Assembly (NCBI RefSeq): GCF_004331675.1
Contig: NZ_SJSN01000017.1
Span: 1 to 64,000 of the forward strand
Origin: Pedobacter frigidisoli
Lineage (GTDB): Bacteria > Bacteroidota > Bacteroidia > Sphingobacteriales > Sphingobacteriaceae
DNA: 64,000 nucleotides
Reading direction: 5' to 3'
The notes under the pieces were generated by a model. The model did not search any database, was not told the DNA's origin, and saw nothing but the letters and a program-made list of their open reading frames with translations. Made by a program: the position numbers and the translations under genes. Every line of letters begins with the position of its first letter. Positions within the stretch are counted from its first letter, which is position 1. Of this stretch, positions 54,776 through 62,882 are shown piece by piece.

Positions 54776-55872
54776 TAAAACAAGTAATTAATTGGGTTTG
54801 TATTTTGCTCCGTTAAACGGATTGCAAAGTTAGTAAATTTTTTCTGAATAATTTCTACCAATAAATTTGAGGTAAATTGTTCAGTTTCAAAGTGTCCGAT
54901 GTCGGCAATGATGATTTTTTCCTCTGCATCGAAAAACTCATGGTATTTATAATCAGCTGTGATAAAAGCATCTGCTCCTGCGGCGATGGCCTCTCTCAAA
55001 AGGAAACTTCCAGAGCCACCACATACAGCCACTTTTTTAATCCTTTTGCCGATAACATCGGTATGCCGGACTACTTTAGCTTGCATTCTATCTTTTACTA
55101 AATGCAAAAAATCATACGCATCCATATCGTATTCCAGCCAACCCATCATTCCCGCACCAACCAATTGATGTTTATTTTCGAGTTTGTAAATATCATAGGC
55201 AACTTCTTCATAAGGATGATTTTCAAACAAGGCTACCAAAATCTTTCTTTCTGCTTGCGTGGGATAAACCATTTCGATTCGCACTTCAGGTTCTCTGTGG
55301 CGAACACCTTTTTCACCAACAAAGGGATCAGAATCCTCATTGCCTTTAAAAGTTCCAAAACCATCTGCATTGAAACTGCATTCGCTGTAATTAGCAATAT
55401 TGCCTGCGCCGGCATAAAATAAAGCTGAACGCAATTGCTCAGCCTGTGCTTGCGGGCAAAAAGTAACCAATTTTTTTAACAACCCAGTTTTCGGCGAGAG
55501 TACTTTGGTTCCGGTTAAACCTAAACGTTCGCAAATTCTGGCATTTACACCTGTATGAATACTGTCTAAATTTGTATGGATGGCATATAAAGCGATGTTA
55601 TTTTTTATGGCTTTTAATACAACCCGCTCCACATAGTTTTTGCCGTTTAGCTTTTTTAATCCTTTAAAAACGATTGGATGATGGGTGATAATGAGGTTAC
55701 AGCCCGTTGAAATTGCCTCATCAACAATCGATTCGATACAATCTAATGCCACCAAAGCCGCTCGAATTTCCATATTCGGATCGCCAACAATTAAACCTGA
55801 ATTGTCATAATCTTCTTGATAATTCAAAGGCGCAATGCTTTCTAAATAATTGGTTATTTCTGATAATCTCAT
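54775..55872 (-). CDS. Nif3-like dinuclear metal center protein (GTP cyclohydrolase I type 2/YbgI family)
   Basis: A 365-residue protein with the two conserved metal-binding halves of the family: the start SEITNYLESIAPLNYQEDYDNSGLIVGD, NLIITHHPIVFKGLKK near 59-74, and the C-terminal ADAFITADYKYHEFFDAEEKIIIADIGHFETEQF near 295-328. The roughly 110-residue insertion between them (about 140-250) is the PII-like domain of the long family form. Conserved but biochemically unresolved. A TATCTTTA box lies 4 bases upstream of the ATG, so it could be leaderless. Coupled to the zinc-ribbon gene downstream. Confidence 0.93.
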   Translation of the reverse strand: MRLSEITNYLESIAPLNYQEDYDNSGLIVGDPNMEIRAALVALDCIESIVDEAISTGCNLIITHHPIVFKGLKKLNGKNYVERVVLKAIKNNIALYAIHTNLDSIHTGVNARICERLGLTGTKVLSPKTGLLKKLVTFCPQAQAEQLRSALFYAGAGNIANYSECSFNADGFGTFKGNEDSDPFVGEKGVRHREPEVRIEMVYPTQAERKILVALFENHPYEEVAYDIYKLENKHQLVGAGMMGWLEYDMDAYDFLHLVKDRMQAKVVRHTDVIGKRIKKVAVCGGSGSFLLREAIAAGADAFITADYKYHEFFDAEEKIIIADIGHFETEQFTSNLLVEIIQKKFTNFAIRLTEQNTNPINYLF

Positions 55873-55951
55873 GGCATAAAGATATATAATTTGATGTTTT
55901 TTGTTTGAATGGATTTTTTGAAAGTAGCGTAGGCAGGTAATTTAGCTAACC

Positions 55952-56043
55952 GTCATTTCGAGCGAAGCCGAGAAATCTTTTTAAGTCGAATTGCAATGTT
56001 CAAAGATCTCTCTGTTCCGCTGCGCTTCAATCGAGATGACGGC
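55952..56043. repeat. Palindromic repeat, family CGTCATTTCGAGCGAAGC, copy 2
   Basis: The left arm begins CGTCATTTCGAGCGAAGCCG and the right arm ends CAATCGAGATGACG, an imperfect palindrome. The left arm matches the copy at 24208-24299 in reverse orientation over 28 bases. Confidence 0.85.
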
Positions 56044-56088
56044 ATTTTGAACGATTGCTGTTTAAATTCTTAACAATGTTTTCCACCT

Positions 56089-56200
56089 AAACCCGATAGC
56101 AACGAAAAGCCCGCAAACCCGATTCTTCATCGGGTGCGGACTTGTAGTGTATAGCGGGACAAACGCTTAAAAAAAGATTCTGTCTCTGCTTTTCAAAAAA
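56089..56200 (+). repeat. Dispersed AAACCCGAT repeat
   Basis: It begins AAACCCGATAGCAACGAAAA, has a hairpin ACCCGAT-TCTTC-ATCGGGT, then ATAGCGGGACAAACG, and ends CTGCTTTTCAAAAAA. Confidence 0.8.
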
Positions 56201-56262
56201 TTATTTTAAAAACTTACGAAGTTCTCTTAACGCTCGCTGCCCTTGAAACTTCGTAAGTTAAA

Positions 56263-56640
56263 TTATGCTTGTTGAAAGCCACCGCCCATTCTTACCATTT
56301 GCAAGCTTTCGAAAACCGCTTTTTGGTTGTACTCAAACGTTAGACTTTTATGGTTTATCACATCTACAATTGTACCGATTGCGCATAAACCGCCAGTAAA
56401 GAAGTATAAAATACCCATCCCGATTTGGCCGATTACAAAACGGTGTATTCCGGCAAAGCCTAAAAATCCGATTAGGGCCAACAATAAGATTTCTGATGGT
56501 TGCTTTCTACGACTACCGTAAATCATTAAGAAATTACGTAATTGTTGTTCGTTTAAGCCTGTTGTTGCTTGCTGTAAGTAGGCGTATTCTTCTGGCGTTA
56601 TACCTGGTAACGACATTAAAGGCGATTGAAATATATCCAT
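56263..56640 (-). CDS. TM2-domain membrane protein
   Basis: A 125-residue protein with an N-terminal soluble segment (LPGITPEEYAYLQQATTGLNEQQLRNFLMIY) and a TM2 domain at about 52-105: LLALIGFLGFAGIHRFVIGQIGMGILYFFTGGLCAIGTIVDVINH, two helices with the G-x-H-R-F motif. TM2 proteins with an EEYAYLQQ start are common in Bacteroidota; function unknown. Its gene is followed downstream by repeats and lies 5 bases after the DUF2752 gene, so the two are probably cotranscribed. Confidence 0.9.
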   Translation of the reverse strand: MDIFQSPLMSLPGITPEEYAYLQQATTGLNEQQLRNFLMIYGSRRKQPSEILLLALIGFLGFAGIHRFVIGQIGMGILYFFTGGLCAIGTIVDVINHKSLTFEYNQKAVFESLQMVRMGGGFQQA

Positions 56641-56645
56641 GGTTT

Positions 56646-56948
56646 CTATGTATTTGTTGTTTGAAATTTAAATTTGTTTCTATTTTTTATCAATGTGTAA
56701 ATTCTGTAAACTATAATTAAAAGTGCCGGAAAGCCAAACCAATGTTGGGAAAAGCTTTCGGTAAATTCGCCATGAAAAATATGACTAATCGACCTGCCCA
56801 AACCGCACCCTGGACACCAACCCTCGTAGCCTAAATTTGCTAGCGGACAAAGTGTAAAGTGATGTTCATGACCATTAGCTGTTGCCAATAACACTAAAGC
56901 TGTCAGCCAGAACACCAGTTCTAGAGGCAAGTTTTTTAGGTGTTTCAT
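56646..56948 (-). CDS. DUF2752 membrane protein
   Basis: From ATG 56948 this is a 100-residue protein; a longer reading adds 13 residues before the first helix. It has two membrane helices (about 9-27 and 68-86) separated by the family motif NLGYEGWCPGCGLGRSISHIFHGEF, containing CPGCGLGRS. DUF2752 proteins are short membrane proteins of unknown function; the CxxC could bind metal or be redox-active. The TM2 gene follows at once, and this TM2-DUF2752 pairing recurs in related bacteria as far as I recall. Confidence 0.88.
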   Translation of the reverse strand: MKHLKNLPLELVFWLTALVLLATANGHEHHFTLCPLANLGYEGWCPGCGLGRSISHIFHGEFTESFSQHWFGFPALLIIVYRIYTLIKNRNKFKFQTTNT

Positions 56949-57205
56949 CGCTTTAAAATTTGTTTTCAATGGTGATGAAGCTATCATGATTTTCTTGTAT
57001 ATTTTGATTTTAGGTAAATCAATGATGGTTTCATGCTTTCAATTTATATATTTTAGAGGGTTTACCAGAAGCTTTGTTACTGAAATATACGTTTATTCGA
57101 CGAACCGTAAATTTAAACCGACGAATTAGGATTGGAACACGAGAAACTACGCACAAACTTAAAAAACCTTTAACAAAGTTTGCGGTTAAATATAAAAGAT
57201 AAGCT

Positions 57206-57213
57206 TATTTTTG
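57206..57213 (+). promoter_or_regulatory. -7 box TATTTTTG four bases before mfd TTG start (leaderless candidate)
   Basis: TATTTTTG is an exact TANNTTTG match and ends 4 bases before the TTG start codon. A TTTG at 57179-57182 could be the -33 element, though the 23-bp spacing is longer than usual. The mRNA may start at or within the first codon. Confidence 0.5.
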
Positions 57214-57217
57214 TGCC

Positions 57218-60200
57218 TTGAACATTCGCGATTTAATAAATAGATACAAAACCGACGATAGGGTAACCGAATTTACCAAAGCGTTGAACTCCGCTAAAAA
57301 CCCAAAGATACAATTAAAGGGATTGGTGGGTTCTGCCGATGCCATTGTTGCGCTTTCCTCGTATTTTATACTTCATAAACCTTTGCTTTTTATACTTCCT
57401 GATAGGGAAGAAGCTGCCTATTTCCAATCTGATTTGGAAAGTGTTTTGGATAAGCAGGTTTTGTTATTTCCATCTTCGTACCGAAAATCTTTCGATTTTA
57501 CCCAAGTGGATACGGCAAATGTTTTGGCTCGTGCCGAGGTCTTAAACGAACTGAATCACGATTCGGAATATGGAAAAATTGTGGTTTCGTATCCAGAGGC
57601 AATTGCCGAGAAAGTGATTGATCGCTCTGCGTTAGAGAAAAACACTTTAGAAATTAGTCTTGGCGCTAAACTGGGCATCGATTTTATTAATGAATTTTTA
57701 ATTGATTACGATTTCAACAGACGTGATTTTGTTTATGAACCCGGTCAGTTTTCGATTCGTGGTGGGATTGTAGATATTTTTTCTTTTTCTTCTGATTTGC
57801 CTTACCGCATCGAGTTTTTTGGCGATGAGGTGGAAAGTATCCGTAGTTTTGAAATTGAAAGTCAGCTTTCTGTGGCCGACGTAAAATCGCTTACCATTGT
57901 ACCAAACGTTCAAGCTAAGTTTTTAACGGAAAGCAACATCAGTATTCTCGATTATATCGATCAGGATACACAGCTTTGGTTTAAAGATGTTGAGTTCACT
58001 TTAGATATTATAAAAGCGGGTTACAAAAAGGCTGTCGAACTTTGGAAAGCCCTTTCGCTTGCTGATAAAACTCAAAATCCGGAATGGATTGATCCAAAAT
58101 TTGCTTTTACAGATGAAAAATTATTAGGCGATCATCTTCAGGATTTTCCAATTATAGAGTTCGGTAAACAGTTCTTTTATAAAACAGAGCATCGTTTTGA
58201 GTTCGAAACTAAACCTCAGCCATCGTTCAATAAAGATTTTAACCTCTTAATCCATAATTTAAAAGAGAACGAAAAGGCCGGAATTGTAAATTTCATTTTT
58301 ACGGATTCGCCAAAGCAAATTGAGCGTTTATATGCCATTTTAGAGGATATTGATAAAACGGCAAAATTTACGCCAATTAATAGCATGTTGCGTGAGGGTT
58401 TTGTCGACCCTCAAATTCAGACTGCGTTTTACACCGACCATCAAATATTTGATCGTTACTATAAATACAAGCTTAAAAAGGGTTATCAGAAAAGTCAGGC
58501 GATTACGTTAAAAGATCTTCGTGAATTAAAATCTGGTGATTATGTTACCCACATCGATCATGGTATTGGAAAATACGCTGGCCTAGAAAAAGTTGATGTA
58601 AATGGCAAAACGCAAGAAATGATCCGTTTGATTTATGCGGATAATGATTTGCTTTATGTAAACATCAACTCGCTAAATCGCATTGCGAAATACAGCGGAA
58701 AGGAAAGTGGTGTACCGAAGATGAATAAATTGGGTACCGACGCTTGGGATAAACTCAAAAAGACCACAAAAAAAAAAGTTAAAGACATTGCCCGAGATTT
58801 GATTCGGCTTTATGCTTTGCGTAAAACGCAGGCCGGAACCGCTTTTTCGCCTGATAGTTATTTGCAGACTGAATTGGAAGCTTCGTTTATTTATGAGGAT
58901 ACGCCCGATCAGCTAAAAGCCACGCAGGATGTGAAAAAGGATATGGAATCGCCACATCCGATGGATCGATTGGTTTGCGGCGATGTGGGTTTTGGTAAGA
59001 CTGAAATTGCAGTTCGTGCGGCTTTTAAAGCTGTTGCCGAGGGAAAACAGGCAGCAATTTTGGTTCCTACAACAATCCTAGCTTTACAACATTTTAAAAC
59101 TTTTTCTGCTAGATTAAAAGATTTCCCGGTTACGGTAGATTATATCAATCGCTTTAAGACAAGCAAACAAATTAAAGATACCTTAGCGGAGGCCGCAGCT
59201 GGTAAAGTTGATATCTTGATTGGTACGCATCGCTTATTAAGCAAAGATGTGAAGTTTAAGGATTTGGGCATCATGATCATTGATGAGGAACAAAAGTTTG
59301 GTGTAACCGCAAAGGAAAGACTAAAAGCTGTTCGTGTAAATGTAGATACCTTAACACTTACCGCCACACCAATTCCGAGAACTTTACATTTTTCTTTAAT
59401 GGGCGCCAGGGATTTATCGATCATTAGTACACCACCGCCAAATCGCCAGCCCGTAAATACCGAACTTCATGTTTTTAATGATAAATTGATCCAAGAAGCG
59501 GTTCAATTTGAATTGGATAGAGGCGGGCAGGTTTTCTTTGTACACAACCGCGTTAACGATTTGATGCAGTTGGGCGGATTGATCCAGAAACTGGTTCCAA
59601 AAGCGAGGATCGGTTTAGCTCATGGTCAGTTAGATGGCGATGCTTTGGAAGATGTAATGCTTGATTTTATTAATGGCGAAAAAGATGTTTTGGTAGCCAC
59701 CACGATAATTGAGGCTGGTTTGGATATTCCAAATGCCAATACCATCATTATCAATCATGCGCACATGTTCGGCTTGAGCGATTTACACCAAATGCGGGGT
59801 CGCGTAGGGCGAAGCAACAAAAAGGCTTTCTGTTATTTACTTTCTCCGCCGCTTTCTACTTTAACTTCTGAAGCAAGAAAACGGTTAAGTGCCATTGAAG
59901 AATTTTCTGATTTGGGAAGTGGCTTTAATGTGGCGATGCGAGATTTAGATATCCGCGGCAGCGGAAATTTATTGGGAGCAGAACAAAGTGGTTTCATTGC
60001 CGAAATTGGTTTTGAAATGTACCACAAAATTTTAGATGAAGCTATTCAGGAGCTCAAAGAAGCCGAATTTAAAGGTTTATTTGAGAACGAACCTGCCCGT
60101 CCATTTGTAGGTTTTACACAAGTTGATACCGATTTAGAGCTTTATATTCCTGATGCTTACATCACAAATATCACTGAACGTTATAATTTATACACCGAAC

Positions 60201-60556
60201 TTTCCAAACTGAATAATGAAACGGAATTAGCTGTTTTTGAGAAACACTTGGCCGATCGTTTCGGTCCAGTTCCGCCACAGGTTAAAACGATGTTGAGTGT
60301 TGTTCGGTTACAATGGCTGGGCAAAAAGCTAGGTTTCGAAAAAATCAGTTTCAAGAAAAACAGTTTACGCGGATATTTTCTAAGTGATAAACAATCTAAA
60401 TATTTCGATTCTGAAACTTTTACCAAAATTTTAACTTTCGCTCAAAATCATCCAAGGATGTGTAATCTGAAAGAGGTTAAAAATACTTTGCGCATCGCTT
60501 TTGATAATGTAGTTACTGTTGAAGAGGCCATTCAGACCTTAGAATTGATTGATTAA
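57218..60556 (+). CDS. mfd: Transcription-repair coupling factor Mfd
   Basis: A 1112-residue ATPase that dislodges stalled RNA polymerase and recruits UvrA. The UvrB-like N-terminus includes DFVYEPGQFSIRGGIVDIFSF near 170-190. The RNA-polymerase interaction domain follows (GDYVTHIDHGIGKYAGLEKV near 442-461), then the RecG-like motor with Walker A CGDVGFGKTEIA near 586-597, IIDEEQKFGV near 687, TLTATPIPRTL, and MRGRVGRSNKKAFCYLL. The C-terminal D7 domain is complete. A stop codon lies 18 bases upstream in frame and no ATG is available, so TTG 57218 is the start. Confidence 0.96.
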   Translation: MNIRDLINRYKTDDRVTEFTKALNSAKNPKIQLKGLVGSADAIVALSSYFILHKPLLFILPDREEAAYFQSDLESVLDKQVLLFPSSYRKSFDFTQVDTANVLARAEVLNELNHDSEYGKIVVSYPEAIAEKVIDRSALEKNTLEISLGAKLGIDFINEFLIDYDFNRRDFVYEPGQFSIRGGIVDIFSFSSDLPYRIEFFGDEVESIRSFEIESQLSVADVKSLTIVPNVQAKFLTESNISILDYIDQDTQLWFKDVEFTLDIIKAGYKKAVELWKALSLADKTQNPEWIDPKFAFTDEKLLGDHLQDFPIIEFGKQFFYKTEHRFEFETKPQPSFNKDFNLLIHNLKENEKAGIVNFIFTDSPKQIERLYAILEDIDKTAKFTPINSMLREGFVDPQIQTAFYTDHQIFDRYYKYKLKKGYQKSQAITLKDLRELKSGDYVTHIDHGIGKYAGLEKVDVNGKTQEMIRLIYADNDLLYVNINSLNRIAKYSGKESGVPKMNKLGTDAWDKLKKTTKKKVKDIARDLIRLYALRKTQAGTAFSPDSYLQTELEASFIYEDTPDQLKATQDVKKDMESPHPMDRLVCGDVGFGKTEIAVRAAFKAVAEGKQAAILVPTTILALQHFKTFSARLKDFPVTVDYINRFKTSKQIKDTLAEAAAGKVDILIGTHRLLSKDVKFKDLGIMIIDEEQKFGVTAKERLKAVRVNVDTLTLTATPIPRTLHFSLMGARDLSIISTPPPNRQPVNTELHVFNDKLIQEAVQFELDRGGQVFFVHNRVNDLMQLGGLIQKLVPKARIGLAHGQLDGDALEDVMLDFINGEKDVLVATTIIEAGLDIPNANTIIINHAHMFGLSDLHQMRGRVGRSNKKAFCYLLSPPLSTLTSEARKRLSAIEEFSDLGSGFNVAMRDLDIRGSGNLLGAEQSGFIAEIGFEMYHKILDEAIQELKEAEFKGLFENEPARPFVGFTQVDTDLELYIPDAYITNITERYNLYTELSKLNNETELAVFEKHLADRFGPVPPQVKTMLSVVRLQWLGKKLGFEKISFKKNSLRGYFLSDKQSKYFDSETFTKILTFAQNHPRMCNLKEVKNTLRIAFDNVVTVEEAIQTLELID

Positions 60557-60597
60557 AAACGTTAATTCAGTCAGTTTGTTGACTGAATTAACGTTTT
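60557..60597 (+). terminator. Rho-independent terminator after mfd
   Basis: AAACGTTAATTCAGTCA pairs perfectly with TGACTGAATTAACGTTT around a short GTTTGT loop, with T-rich 3' end. It begins right after the stop codon. Confidence 0.92.
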
Positions 60598-60608
60598 TAC
60601 TTCAATCC

Positions 60609-60663
60609 ATGGACTGTGTCCTCGCAGATCATTTTTTTATTTCGGTCTGTGAGGACACAGACC
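60609..60663. repeat. Inverted repeat CTGTGTCCTCGCAGA
   Basis: GACTGTGTCCTCGCAGA and TCTGTGAGGACACAGAC are inverted copies around an AT-rich loop. It lies between the mfd terminator and the DUF3820 gene and is of the type dispersed in Bacteroidota genomes. Confidence 0.8.
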
Positions 60664-60700
60664 GAGGCGCTTAACAAAAAAATCTAGACCTTATACTTTA

Positions 60701-60922
60701 ATGGATCCAACCTTATTACTCGATTTAGTGAAAATGCAAATGCCATATGGAAAGTATAAGGGTTATTTGATCTGCAATATCCCTGAAAGTTATTTGCTTT
60801 GGTACAAGGATAAGGGTTTCCCAAAAGGAAAATTAGGTGATTTAATGGCGACGATGTTTGAGATTCGGGTTAATGGTTTGGAATATTTATTAACGCCGTT
60901 GAAGAATCAGAATCGGTTTTAA
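60701..60922 (+). CDS. DUF3820 family protein
   Basis: A 73-residue protein with the family core MQMPYGKYKGYLICNIPESYLLWYKDKGFPKGKLGDLMATMFEI at about 12-55. Small proteins of this kind consist entirely of the DUF3820 domain, sometimes called putative quorum-sensing-regulated virulence factor; related sequence is seen in exonuclease-associated proteins. Function is not established. It stands alone 38 bases after an inverted repeat. Confidence 0.88.
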   Translation: MDPTLLLDLVKMQMPYGKYKGYLICNIPESYLLWYKDKGFPKGKLGDLMATMFEIRVNGLEYLLTPLKNQNRF

Positions 60923-61104
60923 GGCGCCGACTATAAAAAGCCATCTCTCTAAACTTGATTTATAAATAGAGTAATTATTATAAAATGTCTTGTAGTTACT
61001 TCGTGGGCAGGATATTAATGGCAGAAACCCTAAGTATTAGATGCTGAATTAAATTCAAAAAGACGTATTGGCTGGCCAGCGAAATAAAAAACCAACCATG
61101 AACG

Positions 61105-61187
61105 GTCGTCATCCTGAATTTATTTCAGGATCTGTTTAGCATGAAATATTAAAATTAAAGATGCTGAATCAAGTTCAGCAGGACGAT
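61105..61187. repeat. Palindromic repeat GTCGTCATCCTGAATTTATT
   Basis: Left arm at 61105-61133 contains CATCCTGAATTTATTTCAGG; right arm at 61160-61187 contains GATGCTGAATCAAGTTCAGC and ends AGGACGA. The arms are imperfect inverted copies, and a degenerate arm occurs 66 bases upstream. Related in style to 26103-26168. Confidence 0.7.
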
Positions 61188-61287
61188 AACGCTACTTACT
61201 TTCTGCATATTAACATGATTTACGCAGACAAAGCTTGTGTTATAGCGCAATCTGCAACCTTTAATAATTGCAGGAACCACTGTTCCT

Positions 61288-61383
61288 AAACCTGATTGAC
61301 GTGGAAACCAAAAGTTTTTTCTGCTTTTGTTGGAACAAAAAGCAGGACTAACAATAAAAATGAAATACAGGCAGTGCTTTCCG
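61288..61383 (+). repeat. Dispersed AAACCCGAT repeat, diverged copy
   Basis: It begins AAACCTGATTGACGTGGAAA, has a hairpin CCAAAAG...CTTTTGTTGG, then AAAAGCAGGACTAAC, and ends CAGTGCTTTCCGAATAA. Same layout as the other copies, with a few substitutions. Confidence 0.65.
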
Positions 61384-61407
61384 AATAATTTTAGAAGTAA
61401 TAAAAAC

Positions 61408-61794
61408 CTAGTTTAATTTATACGGAGCAATCAGCTGAAACTCTGGAATATCTACATCGAACTCAGAATCATCAACAGCTCGTTTCATTAAATAAGTGCC
61501 TTTCATGCTTCCCATGTCGGTTTTTAGATTACAACCAGAAACATAAACATGTGTATCGCCTGGTTCAATAATGGGCTGAACACCTACAACGCCCTCTCCT
61601 TCAACTTCTCTACGACTAGAATTAGAATCGAAAATAAACCATTGGCGACGCATCAACTGGACAGCATAATCAGAAAGATTTGAAATTTCTACACGATAAG
61701 CGAACATAAAATGCTCGTTAGCCGGATTTGAATATTCTGGCTGGTAAATCGTTTCTACCGAAACTTTAACCCCGTCTGTAATAGCTGTAACCAT
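61408..61794 (-). CDS. apaG: ApaG (Co2+/Mg2+ efflux-associated) protein
   Basis: A 128-residue single-domain protein: VKVSVETIYQPEYSNPANEHFMFAYRVEISNLSDYAVQLMRRQWFIFDSN at about 9-57, then VVGVQPIIEPGDTHVYVSGCNLKTDMGSMKGTYLM. This fits the fibronectin-III-like ApaG fold; genetic links to cobalt/magnesium resistance and diadenosine tetraphosphate metabolism are known in enterobacteria, with no fixed biochemical role. Normal length. It follows dusB by 36 bases on the minus strand. Confidence 0.93.
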   Translation of the reverse strand: MVTAITDGVKVSVETIYQPEYSNPANEHFMFAYRVEISNLSDYAVQLMRRQWFIFDSNSSRREVEGEGVVGVQPIIEPGDTHVYVSGCNLKTDMGSMKGTYLMKRAVDDSEFDVDIPEFQLIAPYKLN

Positions 61795-61830
61795 GATTGT
61801 TTACGAATGTAATTAAAAACCTTTCAAAAA

Positions 61831-62838
61831 TCAAGCCATTACCTTAGTGGCATCATAGTCGGCAAATTTTTCTGCCACTTCTGCTAAGATGCTGTAAATG
61901 TTATTGATATCTGGCTCAGCCACTAAACGCATTCGGTATGGTTTAAAATCTGGCAAGCCTTTAAAATAGTTTGCATAATGTCTGCGCATTTCAAAAATTC
62001 CTGTTTTTGGGCCTTTCCACTCTAAAGATTTATCTAAGTGGGTACGACAAACCTCTATCCGTTCTTCTATTGTTGGTCCTGGTAAATGTTCTCCGGTTTT
62101 AAAAAAGTGCTTTACTTCGCGGAAAATCCACGGGTAACCAATTGCAGCACGGCCGATCATGATTCCATCTACCTCATATTCCATACGCCAGTTTGCCGCT
62201 TTTTCAGGACTATCAATATCACCATTCCCAAAAATTGGAATCTGGATTCGAGGATTACGTTTAATTTCACGAATTAACGACCAATCGGCCTCGCCCTTAT
62301 ATAGTTGCGCTCTGGTTCTGCCGTGAATGGTTAAGGCCTGAATGCCCACATCCTGAAGTCGTTCTGCCACTTCATAAACATTTTTGCTATCATCATCCCA
62401 ACCTAAACGGGTTTTTACAGTTACCGGTAAATGCGAAGCTTTAACAACAGCTTCCGTCATTTTTACCATTTTATCAATATCTCGAAGTAAGCTAGATCCG
62501 GCGCCCTTGCAAACCACGTTTTTAACCGGGCAGCCATAGTTAATATCAACCAAATCTGGCCCTGCAGCAGATGCAATTTCCGATGCCTCACGCATGTGCT
62601 CGATATCACCTCCGAAAATTTGGATGCCGATTGGGCGTTCATACTCGAAAATATCGAGTTTTTGTATGCTTTTGGCGGCATCTCTAATTAAGCCTTCCGA
62701 TGAAATAAATTCCGTGTACATTAAATCTGCGCCGTTTTGCTTGCAAACGTAACGGAACGGCGGATCGCTTACATCCTCCATTGGAGCAAGCAATAACGGG
62801 AACTCACCTAAATCTATATTTCCTATCTTTACAGACAT
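61831..62838 (-). CDS. dusB: tRNA-dihydrouridine synthase DusB
   Basis: A 335-residue FMN enzyme reducing specific uridines in the tRNA D-loop. It starts IGNIDLGEFPLLLAPMEDVSDPPFRYVCKQNGADLMYTEF, contains DINYGCPVKNVVCKGAGSSLLRD near 97-119 with the catalytic Cys in the CKGAG stretch, and TIHGRTRAQLYKGEADWSLI and GNGDIDSPEKA with FMN-phosphate contacts. Length and order fit DusB. The -7 box at 62869-62876 should drive it, followed by apaG. Confidence 0.94.
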   Translation of the reverse strand: MSVKIGNIDLGEFPLLLAPMEDVSDPPFRYVCKQNGADLMYTEFISSEGLIRDAAKSIQKLDIFEYERPIGIQIFGGDIEHMREASEIASAAGPDLVDINYGCPVKNVVCKGAGSSLLRDIDKMVKMTEAVVKASHLPVTVKTRLGWDDDSKNVYEVAERLQDVGIQALTIHGRTRAQLYKGEADWSLIREIKRNPRIQIPIFGNGDIDSPEKAANWRMEYEVDGIMIGRAAIGYPWIFREVKHFFKTGEHLPGPTIEERIEVCRTHLDKSLEWKGPKTGIFEMRRHYANYFKGLPDFKPYRMRLVAEPDINNIYSILAEVAEKFADYDATKVMA

Positions 62839-62868
62839 TCTCTATCTTCAACAATTAATAAAAACACA

Positions 62869-62876
62869 CAAAGGTA
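62869..62876 (-). promoter_or_regulatory. -7 box TACCTTTG upstream of dusB
   Basis: An exact TANNTTTG match on the minus strand, 30 bases before the dusB ATG. It lies in the short 44-base gap to the divergent CPBP gene, so both promoters must overlap here. Confidence 0.5.
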
Positions 62877-62882
62877 CAAATA

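Larger units (their letters stand above)
55873..56262. other. Repeat-filled intergenic region, 390 bases
   Basis: No gene is supported. The stretch consists of two adjacent repeat units, the CGTCATTTCGAGC palindrome at 55952-56043 and an AAACCCGAT repeat at 56089-56200, followed by an inverted pair ACTTACGAAG and CTTCGTAAGT at about 56212-56258, close to the TM2 gene stop. Confidence 0.75.
60923..61407. other. Repeat-filled intergenic region, 485 bases
   Basis: No gene is supported. It contains a partial palindrome arm at about 61039-61066 (AGATGCTGAATTAAATTC), a full palindrome at 61105-61187, and an AAACCCGAT-type repeat at 61288-61383, ending close to the apaG stop. Confidence 0.75.
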
